Below, one piece after another: positions 32,201 through 43,200 of a DNA stretch of 64,000 nt; within the stretch, counting starts at the first letter, position 1, and each line of letters starts with the position of its first letter. Both the position numbers and the translations under genes were made by a program. The stretch is from Owenia fusiformis (Eukaryota > Annelida > Polychaeta > Sabellida > Oweniidae), in assembly GCA_903813345.2 (NCBI GenBank), contig CAIIXF020000005.1:24865375-24929374 (forward strand). Direction: 5' to 3'. The notes under the pieces are model-generated. The model worked only from the letters and a program-made list of their open reading frames with translations. It was not told the DNA's origin and made no database searches.

Positions 32201-33639
32201 AGTTACAGGCTGCCAGTCTGGTGACGATGAAGTCTATGAACTTATCTTTCGGGTATCCACTTTGGACCATGATTGAGCGTATCTGAAAGCACATTAGACA
32301 ATTGAAAAGGCAATACAGAGACTTGATGCAAAATTGTAACATTAGACAATTGAAAAGGCAATACAGAGACTTGATGCAAAACTGTAAATACAATCAGCCA
32401 TTAACAAAATTATTGATTGATCAAAATTATTTAAAAATAATACAACGATTGAAGATTGATATCTAAGCTGATTTGATCCCCTGAGGCTTGCTCAAACTGC
32501 TATCAACTGAGATTATCATTTTTAGTCAAAGTTTTAGGAGGAATTTCGATTTGCATTTTCTAATGTTGCTCAGTTCATTTAAAAATGATTATTCAAGTTA
32601 AGAAATACATTTTTAAATGAGACAGAGATTGCATAAGCAAACTTACACAGTATGGCAGCCAGCATAGAGAGAAGAAAAATGCTAGAACAATGGTTATCTG
32701 GGCAAATTTTATTTCTGATTTATTTTTCCTAGATTTTTCTCTCATTTTTGCATTTCCTCGACATTTTCCTATAAGTATCCTAAAGTTTAATGTTTTCTTT
32801 ACTCTCAGCTTTGGTGAGGACTCTGTTCCCGATTTAATCCTTGTACTTAAACTGTTCTTGTTAAGTGGGATTGACTGTTTTATATTTAAATGGTAAATTA
32901 CCAAGATATTCAATATCCAAACCAATGTTATCATTGCTATTCCTGCACCAGCTAATACATACATCACAATTTTCCCTGCTAAGGATGCAGAGTCCCATTT
33001 AATCATGCACACATATCCGTGATTGTCTAGTTCACCTATACCAAACACAGGTAAAATCGAACCAGTGAAACATGTCGCAAAAATCAGAACAATCGTCCAT
33101 CTTGCTTTCGTCAATGTAAACTTAACTTTGTGGACTAGAGGATGAACAAATGCCATGTAACGCTCAACACTCATGGCTACAATAAGAAATACGGACATCT
33201 GTGTGAGCGTGTTCGTTACCAAGAAACTGAATTTACAAATTATGTTGTGATGGTCAATGAAAACTCCAAAATGCCCTGCTAATGAAAATGGCAAAACTAA
33301 AACAGCAACTAGCAGATCAGTCCATGCTAAAGCAAATATAAATAAGTTTGTAAATTTCTGGCCTTGTTTCACTAATTTATGTGCTACAATCAAAGTCAAT
33401 GTATTGGCCAATATGATTATAAGTGTTATTACCAAAAGTGATATTGCTCTTTCCATTGAAGAATCATCCCAGTTTTGGTCACTTAATGTCACATTGTGAT
33501 AATTCCCTGTCACATTGTGACATTTCCCTGTCACATTGTGATAGTTCCCTGTTACATTGTGACATTTCCCTGTCATATTTTGGTATTCATCTGTTAGATT
33601 GTGAATAAGACTTTCATCAGAATTCGTCGACATTTTCAC
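29296..33639 (-). CDS. Orphan class A (rhodopsin-like) GPCR, four exons
   Basis: A seven-helix plasma-membrane receptor that would signal through G proteins. Exons (minus strand): 33639-32647, 32282-32196, 31105-30994 and 29519-29296, giving about 471 residues. Exons 1-3 carry all seven helices; exon 4 is a Ser/Asn/Gln-rich C-tail. Key motifs: an N-terminus with repeated NVT glycosylation sites (residues 21-51), Asn in TM1 (ILANTL), Asp in TM2 (AWTDLL), Cys at 3.25, ERY in place of DRY at the end of TM3, a long basic third loop, CWLPY in TM6, and INPIIYG (NPxxY) across the exon 2/3 junction. Counting 25 residues from the TM3 Cys reaches the Arg of ERY exactly, so position 3.32 is Thr, not the Asp of amine receptors. 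The ligand is unknown. The exon 4 acceptor is inferred from frame and is less sure than the rest. Confidence 0.88.
29800..29985. mobile_element. Relic of a pogo/Tigger-like MITE
   Basis: CTTCTGTAAGTGGAACATCTC on the left and GGTGTTCCACTTAGACAGGTTTACTG on the right resemble the paired ends of the 35,713 element, but the left terminus is lost. It lies between GPCR exons 3 and 4. Confidence 0.4.
30764..30962. mobile_element. CAGGCCTGTAGCCAG palindromic MITE, copy 2
   Basis: The ends CAGGCCTGTAGCCAGAA and CCTGGCTACGGGCCTG are inverted. The interior has G-rich tracts and 'TTTTGAAAGAAATTTTGGCCAGGGG'. It ends about 30 bp from GPCR exon 3. Confidence 0.8.
31198..31761. mobile_element. 564 bp mariner-type MITE (CAGGGTGACAC ends)
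   Basis: CAGGGTGACACAAAAATGCC at the left and GGCATTTTTTGTGTCACCCTG at the right, with TA on each side (31196-31197 and 31762-31763). The TIRs extend imperfectly for ~32 bp. No transposase. It lies in the GPCR intron between exons 2 and 3. Confidence 0.85.
32291..32386. repeat. 48 bp tandem duplication by the GPCR exon 2 acceptor
   Basis: Two copies (32291-32338 and 32339-32386) start ACATTAGACAATTGAAAAGG and differ at about one base. The first copy ends just eight bases from the exon 2 acceptor AG on the minus strand. Confidence 0.85.
33488..33592 (-). repeat. 21 bp coding minisatellite encoding glycosylation sites
   Basis: Five units at 33488, 33509, 33530, 33551 and 33572 (plus-strand form GTCACATTGTGACATTTCCCT) encode HNVTGKC/HNVTGNY in the receptor's extracellular tail. 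Each unit adds one NVT or NMT sequon. Confidence 0.9.
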
Positions 33640-34790
33640 TGTTTTTAATGCTAATATCCATCCATGGTCTTAGTCACTTCCAGTATGAAAAATTGTCAAA
33701 AAATTAAATACTTCCAATGGTGTGAATTGTGAATACTTTAATTCCTTCCAAATGTTATGAATATATTGCATCTCCTTCTGATACTGAACTCCTATTTAAA
33801 ATGTTTTGCACCTAAAATATGTATTTTTCTATATAATATTGTAGTTTGGTCTTTTGATTGCTTATTTGTAATTTTTAGGTTTGATTGATGCACAATTGCA
33901 TGCCAATTGACTCACAGTGAAACTTGTTAATCTGTCAGCAATTGTCTAATTTATTAATGATCCAAGGGAACCATTATCATCCATTATTATGATATATCCT
34001 GCATTGTTCATCAGACAGAACTATAGTGACCTCCTATCAGTCTGAATATTCAGCATATCTGATTACACATATACATGTAGTGGATTGTTAACAATGTATT
34101 GTATTTACTAAGTTTCATCACAGCTGAGGGTAGTAAATTCCTTATTTCAATAAACTTACATTCATTTATGTAACAATCACCAGAATTTACACAAGTTCTA
34201 TGTAAATCCATCCATTTTTGATTTTCCTTCTGATTGTAATATGATTTGGTTCTTTGATCCCTGATTGAACAATGAACATACTAAGTCATAAATAAACAAT
34301 CATATAAACTGAATCGAACCATGACAGAACAAATCAATATTCACTGTTCTGTGTCTACAGCGTTCACAATGCGTTTTTCAAAGTGCAGAAAGTTGAATCA
34401 ATCATAAAGCATTGTATGTTCCTCATGTGCCTTGTTTACTTCATTTAATCCTAGAATTCAATTTCATAACACCTACTCATTCCTGGCTTGCATGCCATTC
34501 TGCTATTCCTATTTAAAATAAACATCCTAGGATTATACCTGGTGCTGTTACTTGCATTTATTTATTTCTTCATAATTATGGTTTTAATTGCAACATGCTC
34601 CAACTTAATATAAACTGAAAGTCCAGTTCTAGCTAAACACTTTCTGAGTAGTAGATACGAATCAAGCTTATCTTATTATAAATAATTTCTAACCAATCCT
34701 GTATGTTAAGTACTGTTACTATTTAGGCAAATTGAAACCTTTATAATGTTCATCACCAAAAGTGGGGTCATATAGGTTCATATACTGTAA
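33640..34790. other. 5' flank of the GPCR, no gene seen
   Basis: AT-rich sequence upstream of the receptor start codon. No supported exon, RNA gene or clear core promoter was identified. Confidence 0.4.
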
Positions 34791-34794
34791 TTTG

Positions 34795-35107
34795 CTTTAA
34801 TTTGACAGCCATTTAATTTGGCAAATTAAGCCTACACCAAATTAAATATACTCCAATTTAAAAAAAAAATCCAGTGCCTTTTCCATGTGTTACTTTGCAC
34901 GATAAAGCTTTTGTGCTTTTCAATTTTAAAGTATTTCTGAATATCTACAGATTCCCTGCTGGTTCAGGCAAAACAATATGATACCAGGAGATAAAATTGC
35001 ATTATCGGTGGCAAGCTGTGAAGTAAATAGTAAATCATAGCCAAAATTTCAAAATTTGCCCTATCCACCATATTAAATAAATAGTGACAAATTAAAGCAA
35101 TTTACAG
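34795..35107. mobile_element. 313 bp TA-flanked MITE (CTGTAATTTGC ends)
   Basis: CTGTAATTTGCTTTAATTTG at the left and CAAATTAAAGCAATTTACAG at the right differ at one base as inverted repeats. TA duplications lie at 34793-34794 and 35108-35109. No coding content. Confidence 0.85.
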
Positions 35108-35712
35108 TACACTGAACTCTGAAGGCCCTAATAAATCCAAATATGAATCATGTTTAGATTTTGTACAGAACGTTCAAACATTGTAATTGCATAACATTCA
35201 CTGTAAGTTTTCATAACATGCAATGGGCCAATTTTAAATGTGGACATCTGGCCTGTATTATTAATATGATTATACTGGGACAAGTGTTTAAATATAAATT
35301 GAATGAATCATCTTATAACAGTTTATGTTTCTTTATTTCCACCTTTAAGAGTAAGTACATAAATTATTTTAGATTTTAAAAGTTACAATGTGTGTATAGT
35401 ACTATAGAATAGAATAATAATATAAAATATGAAAATATGTGTATAAAATAGTTGTATGACATTGTTATAAAAAGTGTATACCCAATAAAATAACATTTAT
35501 TAATAAGACACAGACAGATTAATAAGACACAGACACATACAGGAGTAGCATAGAAAATGGGCACAAAAGTGTCCAAGAAAACCTAGGATGAAGAAAAGAA
35601 GAAAACCACTTAGGGTTGTTTTCTAATTTTGGAATGTTTAGTTTGAAAATTCCCCAAAATTTGAAAATTATTTTATTCCAAACATGACACTTCACAACAA
35701 CATGATATACTA

Positions 35713-36176
35713 CAGTAAAACCTGTCTAATCCAAACACCAGCTTAAAGCGTTCAGATTAGGAGGTGTTCACATTTTAAGGTTTTTGCATCTGCAAGATTC
35801 CGGATTCTGAAGAAATGTGAACACATTTGCGGTACATATTTATAGTTCATTTGACCACATAGCTTTACGGCATTTCGGAAATTTGAAAATTCAATTCAAA
35901 TGAATTCAGACATGCTGGAAAGCCCTATTATAGGTTAATCAAGACCATTTAAGTTCTTTCCCAAAGTTTTGATATAACAATATTTGAGCAATTTTGTACG
36001 AAACATGTGAAATTTTATGAAAAGTGTTCAGATTAGACAGGTTAATTTTTCAAATATGACTGTTCACTGTTCAAATTGAGAGGTGTCAATGGGAGGAAAA
36101 GATGGGACCGAAAAAAAAGTGTTCAGATTGGGAGGTGTTCGGATTAGCCAGGTGTTCAGATATACAGGTTCTACTG
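35713..36176. mobile_element. 464 bp pogo/Tigger-like MITE
   Basis: The ends CAGTAAAACCTGTCTAATCC and GGTTCTACTG, preceded by TATACA, are imperfect inverted repeats of the CAGTARAACCTGT class, flanked by TA (35711-35712 and 36177-36178). Internal copies of GTTCAGATTRGGAGGTGTTC occur near each end. No transposase. Confidence 0.8.
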
Positions 36177-36503
36177 TATTCAAAACTATTCATGCATGAA
36201 AAAATTAAGAACAGATATATGGTAGGTTGTAAAAATAAAATATTCAGGTGCTCATCTTTGGAATGATCTGCTAAAAATCCAATACATCATCATCCATAAC
36301 TTACTTACTTAAAAATTCTAAAACTCTAGTATTGCAATAATTGAATAATAAAAATAACATATGTATATTCTCATACCCTCATAATTCCCTTATTTAAAAC
36401 AATGGACTGTATGATTGGAGAAAGGGGTGTATATAGTTGTAGATAAACAAATGTGAATGGTGCAAATAAAAAAGTTTAATTGAAGGTGAAATGCAAGTGT
36501 GAA

Positions 36504-36706
36504 CAGGCCCATAGCCAGGATTTGCCAAGGGGGATTCAGTTTTCAAATATTTCCAGGGGGGTTCACATTAGACAATTTTGGCCCAAATACGGCTAAAATC
36601 ACTTGAAAAGTGCTCAAAATGGTGAAAAACTGCATGATTTTGAAAGAACTTTTGACCAGGGGGGTTCGCCCGAAACCCTGTGAACCCTCCCCTGGCTTCG
36701 GGCCTG
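36504..36706. mobile_element. CAGGCCTGTAGCCAGG palindromic MITE, copy 3
   Basis: CAGGCCCATAGCCAGGA and CCTGGCTTCGGGCCTG bracket ~200 bp closely similar to the copy at 30,764 (shared ACTGCATGATTTTGAAAGAA core). Confidence 0.8.
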
Positions 36707-36895
36707 GTGAAAAGGTAATCTAAAGAAACATGCAATTTATATTTATTTGAGTTATATGTGAATTGAAGTTGCTTGATTCTTTAACCCAATAAGTTATAAC
36801 CAATTTTTAGTTAATCCAGCTCCAAAGCCCTTATTTGTATTTCCCTAGTAATCCTTTGTCTATTTAAGGCCTAGTCATGACTCACATGAAGAGTA

Positions 36896-36901
36896 TTTAT
36901 T
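36896..36901 (-). terminator. Candidate polyadenylation signal of the polyamine oxidase gene
   Basis: AATAAA on the minus strand about 355 bp past the stop codon. It would include the 38 bp repeat in the mRNA. Confidence 0.35.
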
Positions 36902-37016
36902 CACTTATGTAGAGTCCGGGTGTAGAGTCTAGTTATGACTCACATGTAGTGAATTTCTTCGCTTGAGCAGGGTCTAGTCATGTGTAACTTATAGCTGGTG
37001 CTTACTAATCTAGTAT

Positions 37017-37250
37017 ATAGAGTCTAGTCAACATAACATAAAGCTAGTGCTCATATAGAGTCTAGTCAACATAACATAAAGCTAGTGCTCATATAGAGTC
37101 TAGTCAACAAAACATAAAGCTAGTGCTCATATAGAGTCTAGTCAACATAACATAAAGCTAGTGCTCATATAGAGTCTAGTCAACATAAAGCTAGTGCTCA
37201 TATAGAGTCTAGTCATGGGTAACATATTAACATATAGCTGGTGCTAATGT
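37017..37250. repeat. 38 bp tandem repeat in the polyamine oxidase 3' UTR
   Basis: About six units of AGTCTAGTCAACATAACATA...GTGCTCATATAG, with variable units at the edges reaching back to about 36,900. The array starts right after the oxidase stop codon in the transcript direction, so it is probably transcribed as 3' UTR. Confidence 0.8.
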
Positions 37251-37255
37251 AGAGT

Positions 37256-40200
37256 CTAGTCATGTGAAGTGTATAGCTGAGCAAGCCTGTCTGCCTCCCT
37301 CCAACCTGACATCATTGCTCCATGTACTGTGGAGAAGTAATGCTTGCTTGTGGCTTCCCCAGCAAACATCAACCGAGGCACCTTGAAAGTAGAAATAGCT
37401 CTCAGGTATTATGCAAGAACTGTGTAATATGCATGTTAAAATATGCACAATTCCATTAAATATTTTAGTTACAGCAAAAACATCAGATTGCCCATTTTGG
37501 CAATTTCCTCTTGAACAGAAGTTCATGCATATTTTTATTTTAAATATGACTTAAGTTGGTCAAAAGGCTATTAGGTTTTAACATAAATATGAGTGAAGTG
37601 AAATTCAAATTCTAGCCAAAATTGTAATTTTAAAATGAGTGAGCATTTTAATAAAGGCCAGATTTTGAAAACAAGCAATTGGTAGACTTTCTGCAAGTAT
37701 AAAGCATAGGGGAGACTGGGGCAAAATGGGACCTGAGGCAAGAAGGGGCACTCAATTTTTCTCAAGCATTTGCAAAAATGGAAGCGTCTGTCAATGACAT
37801 CATCCAAGGTCACACTCTTGAGAGACTATAGACCCGAAGAATAACTGGGACCAATTTAGAAGTTCACTTTATTATCAAATTTAGACCACCTCAATTAGTC
37901 ATATCACTTTCAGTAAAGGATTGGTATCAATATGGTGAACTGAATTTAACAATGTTTTTATCTTAAACCAATCATTGAAAACATTCTTTAAAAAAACATG
38001 GTCCCTTGTATAATGTTGACTGATAGACAACAATTTAATGCGAAAATAATTTATATATATTTTATGTAACTGTTTTTATTAACATTTTTTGTTTTTATTT
38101 CAATTGTTTTTTGTTCCTTTTTACCAGTTCTTGAGAATGAAATAAAATATCTTTCTTCAAGCTTGTTGGATCAAAATAGGATATACAACATTTTCTTAGA
38201 CTTCTCAATATTATAGTTATACAAAGGAAATTTTGGTTGATTTAGTATTCTAAAAATTAAAACAAAAACCCCCAAAATAGATAAAAATTAAGATAAAACT
38301 TTATTTCATTAACAATATACTTTTTTTAAATCAACCAAACTTTCCTTTGTACAATTACAATATTGAGAGACCTAAACACATTGTGCTTATGTTATTTTGT
38401 TCCAATTAGGTTCGGAAAGATGTTTCATTTCATTCCGAACATATGATACCAAGAACAAAAGAAGTGTCTGATGTGTTTTCTAAAACAATATAGAGAAAGT
38501 ATATGTATCTATTTCAAATCATACTGTTACCATTCAAAAGATGACCATTAAATTGACAATGTGTAAAATTTTCAGAATTTTTTTAAGACTGGATTAAGAG
38601 AAACGTGTGTTCAAAAAGTTCACCATCCTTTCATGTAAATCAAAAGGTTTCTAACTTTCTATAGAGAATACCCAATACTGTTTTCAAAATCACAGTGCAC
38701 ATGTTTATATTTGCATAAATGAAACAGAATTCATAATGTAAAATTTTTTATCATCCAGTTTCTCAAGCTATCATATATTACCTCTTGCTTATTCAAAGAG
38801 AAAATGAGTGTTAATACACAAATCATCTAAAGTTTTATTACTTGTCATTTTAAATACTAAAGTTTTAAGTATATAAATTGAGAAAATAAACATATCATAC
38901 ATGTTTTAAAAGGAGTGCCACGTATTGCTCACGATTATCCCATATAACCCCGGCTATGCTTGCCCTACGTGAACTTGCTCCAAGAAAACTTAGTCTTGAA
39001 ATGCGATGGACAAACAGCATCTCTTTATTACATTTTTGTAAGGAACATGAAATAATGGAAAATAAAGTCAAAACACGTCTTCATTATATGGACAAATTGA
39101 TAGAGCATATGTATACCACATGTCATAGTGGTGACATAAAACAAAAAATTATTATATCCATGGGATTTGTAGTTGTGCATTAACACTACCAACCTTTTCA
39201 TTTGGAAGAGGAGCTGCTAATATGTCAACATCACTGTGTTTCCCATGTGTGCTCTGGTAGCTATATGATCCATATACATAGGGCTCATTGGACCAGTTTG
39301 TCCTGCAATGTAAGAGAATACAGCTATATGATCTATATACATAGGGCTCACTGGCCCACTTTGTCCTGCAAAGTAAGAGAATACAGCTATATGATCCATA
39401 TACATAAGGCTCACTGGCCCAGTTTGTCCTGCAATGTAAGAGAATACAGCTATATGATCCATATACATACGGCTCACTGGCCCAGTTTGTCCTGCAATGT
39501 AAGAAAATACAGCTATATGATCCATATACATAGGGCTTACAGGTCCACTTTGTCCTGCAATGCAAGAGAATACAGCTATATGATCCATATACATAGGGCT
39601 TAAAGGCCCACTTTGTCCTGCAATGTAAGATAATACAGCTATATGATCCATATACATAGGGCTCACTGGCCCACTTTGTCCTGCAATGTAAGAGAATACA
39701 GCGATATGAGCAGCCATGTACATATGCCTCACTGGCCCAGTTTGTCCTGCAATGCAAGAGAATACAGCGATATGATCCATATACATAGGGCTCACTGGCC
39801 CACTTTGTCCTGCAATGTAAGAGAATACAGCGATATGAGCAGCCATGTACATATGCCTCACTGGCCCAGTTTGTCCTGCAATGCAAGAGAATACAGCTAT
39901 ATGATCCATATACAGGGTGATCACTAAGTTCTGGGAATTGGTCTGTCATTTCGATATTTTTCAACCAATTCAGTTGAAAATTCCAGCAAATGTACATTGT
40001 ATAATTCTGAATTGACAGACAATGTTTCATATACATATCACTTTTAAAATTTATTTTATTGTAATTATAAAAAAAGTAAAAGTGGTCAGCGGGTCAGCAA
40101 ATTTTGACTGACGTTTATTTGAAAAATATCCTGCTAAAACATATTCGTCTTGCCTAGATGGTTGGTCCAAACGTATTGTACTAGAGGCAGAACAGTACTC

Positions 40201-43200
40201 TTGAAGTCATTTATTCAGAAGTATTCTTCATTGCTGGAAGGATCATTTCATTTATAATGATTTCCATAGGCCTGGACGCCCATGCATTGTTATGCTTTCC
40301 AGTCCTCCCTTTGGTATCGCTTGAAAATTTGCTCAAGCTGTTGAGATCAGTCCCTCATTGGAACCAAACTTATGATGACCTCTCATATGATGCTTCAACA
40401 GTCAAATTTAGTGAACCTAATGGTGGTTCATCTGGTGAACATTATATGGTGAATATAGGGCATGAACAACTTGTGTGAACCCTAATTCTTCAAGACTTGT
40501 ATGGGTAATTTGAGGAACGGGAAGAAGCATAGTCATAATGGAAGATAACTCCCCGCTATTTTGAGTCATGATTGTGACTTTGAGAGTCTGACCAATGATA
40601 AAAAAAATTGAGCAAAGTGGACTTTTATATCACAATACAGATGTTACTTTAGAAACTAAAGTTAGAAATATTTGAAAACATAAAAAATCACAGAAATGTG
40701 TCCACCAAATAGGTATTAATTAACCATACTTTTGGATCAAGTAAAATAAAAATGAATTCAAGTTTTGCTTGACCCGCTACGCCATTTGTCATGTTGCTAT
40801 AGTAACAATAATTATCCATTGTGACATCATATGACAATGAAACTGTTTTATCAAACCCAAAACTATATTCTCCATTTACCTTGAAAATTTCAAGTAGATT
40901 GGTTGAAAAATAATAAAATGACAGATAAATTCCCAGAACTTAGTGATCACCCTGTACATAGGGCTCACTGGCCCACTTTGTCCTGCAATGCAAGAGAATA
41001 CAGCGATATGAGCCATGTATGTCCTGCAATGTTAGAGCATGGACTTACAGAGATGGACTGGAAACTACCTTACATAAAATATTGTCGGTCTAAGATATCC
41101 TGAAGTACATAAAAGGTATCTTTGCACAAAAGTAAAATTCTACAGTAAAATAAATTAAAAAAAATTTCACCTGATCAGATTTATTGGTCTTTGGATTGAT
41201 CTTTTCAAGAATTTCTCCATGAGCTCATGGCAAACATTGAGCACCAAGTCATGTGGTTCTTTTTCCATTTCAACAGCACCCTTCCCACTACTCCATATGA
41301 GTAAAATATTGGGCTGGTTAATTACAGTGTTAAAGCCATGTATAGACTTATACCATGTGGTTGGGGTAGACTGCAATTAAACAATGTGCATGTCACTTTT
41401 CAAAACTTTAATGTGCAAAATTCTGCAAGGAAAAATCTAAATTCTGCAAGCAAAAATAGTATAAACTGCATTTGTTTTAGGGTTATTTACTTGAAATATA
41501 GAAAATATGTCAGGTCTAAGAAATAAATCGAGCATAGTAAATTGATCCTCATTTTTTTCAATTTAACACTAGCTAAATGTTCAGGTATATAATCTAAATG
41601 ACAACACCAAATGGAGCATAGAACAAGGAACCTCGCTATTATAGCATTTGACAACATTTTTTTACTAAAAAGCTAAGAATTCTACAAAAAGTATACTCAG
41701 TATACACATTATACTTACATCTTTCATACAATCTAGTGTGAATGGTTCATCTCTCAGCCACACAAGATTAAATCCATCCCAGCCTGGGTCCCAGAATGCC
41801 TCTGAGAACTCTAAATATATCTTATTAACTGCCCCAAATCCAATGTTAGATACAGCCAGTTGCTTTTCAGAAGGCAGTGGTGGATTAAACAGCCTTGAGT
41901 TGCCTTTGAAACATCCTAGTGACACCGTTGTGATAACATGGTCAGCATAAAATGTTTCATCATCACAAATTACTTTTAACTGTTTGGTTATTGGATCTAC
42001 ATCGTTACTCATGAGATCATCATGGTTGTCACATTTGACTCCATCAGACATGGTAGTCTCACATGTATCAGCCTTGAGTTCATTTCCGATTGATTTTTCA
42101 TCTAGTTGAGCATTTAAGGGAATGAGATTTGTGTTGGATGCCTCTGTATTTGTATGAAGGTCCTTTTTGTCAATATAAGCAGCCTGTTTATTGTCCCTCC
42201 AATCTATATGGATCACTGGCTTGTTGATGTGTACCCAGTCGCTAGGTATAGCATCTTGGAACAGATCCACAATGGACTGATACCCTCTCATGTCAAACTC
42301 AACATGCTTGTTACCTTGAAATGTAAAATTATTGCACTTTATTACGTCATCAGATTTTTAACAGTATCCAATTTGCCAATACCTTTGTAAAAGTACTTTC
42401 CTGCCACTTTACCTTTCATGAATTAGATTGTGCTATGTTTATTTTACCTCCAAGCATTTTTTACCCCAAGCCACCTTAGCACAAATTTTTTTTAATTATC
42501 AACTTAGGAATGGAAGTTTAGTACATGTACATAAGAAACCAAATAAAGACAACTAAAACTCAAAAATGAGTTCATTTTCTGTGTTTCACTCGAAAAGAAC
42601 AACCATACGGAATAGTGAATCCCAACGAACAAAGCCCTTACCTTTGTTTGAGGAGTATAATTTGTCAAATTGATCTATTTAATGGACAAACTGCCAAAAC
42701 TAGCAGTAATACACATTTTTGGGTTCGAAATGAAAAGCGAAAAAGTTGGGCCATCTTCAAAAATATCTTTGTTCGTTGGGATAATTAGTTCACAATAACT
42801 TACCCTTAAAGTTTTTGTATTGTCCCCAGCCTCTAATGTGTAAATCATATAGACTGTTACATGCGTTCATTGAATGCTCACTTAATGAGTTCCAGTCAAA
42901 CAGTCCTTTCTTTAGTTGCTTTCTGCGAGAATCCTCCTTCAAATTATTCAGGTATATACTGAACTGTTGACTGTACTGCTCCCCCAGTGATAATTCAGGA
43001 CATGACTCAGGAATTATTTCATTGTAGAATGTCTCACAGTGATCAGATATCCTGTCTATTTCAGTCATCACCTCATCACAGATGGTAGGATCAATCTAAA
43101 TCAATTTAAAACTGTATGGTGTCCTAAAATGTCGACAGAAGTGGTAGAAGTTCATTTTGGGAAAGGGAGTGAATGACTATTTTGTTAGTTATTGAATATT

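Noticed and set aside
39152-40036. 294-codon minus-strand repetitive ORF as a separate gene
   Set aside because: It is the in-frame splice-acceptor array read through into oxidase exon 6. Its upstream part is MITE sequence and it continues past the exon 6 donor into the intron.
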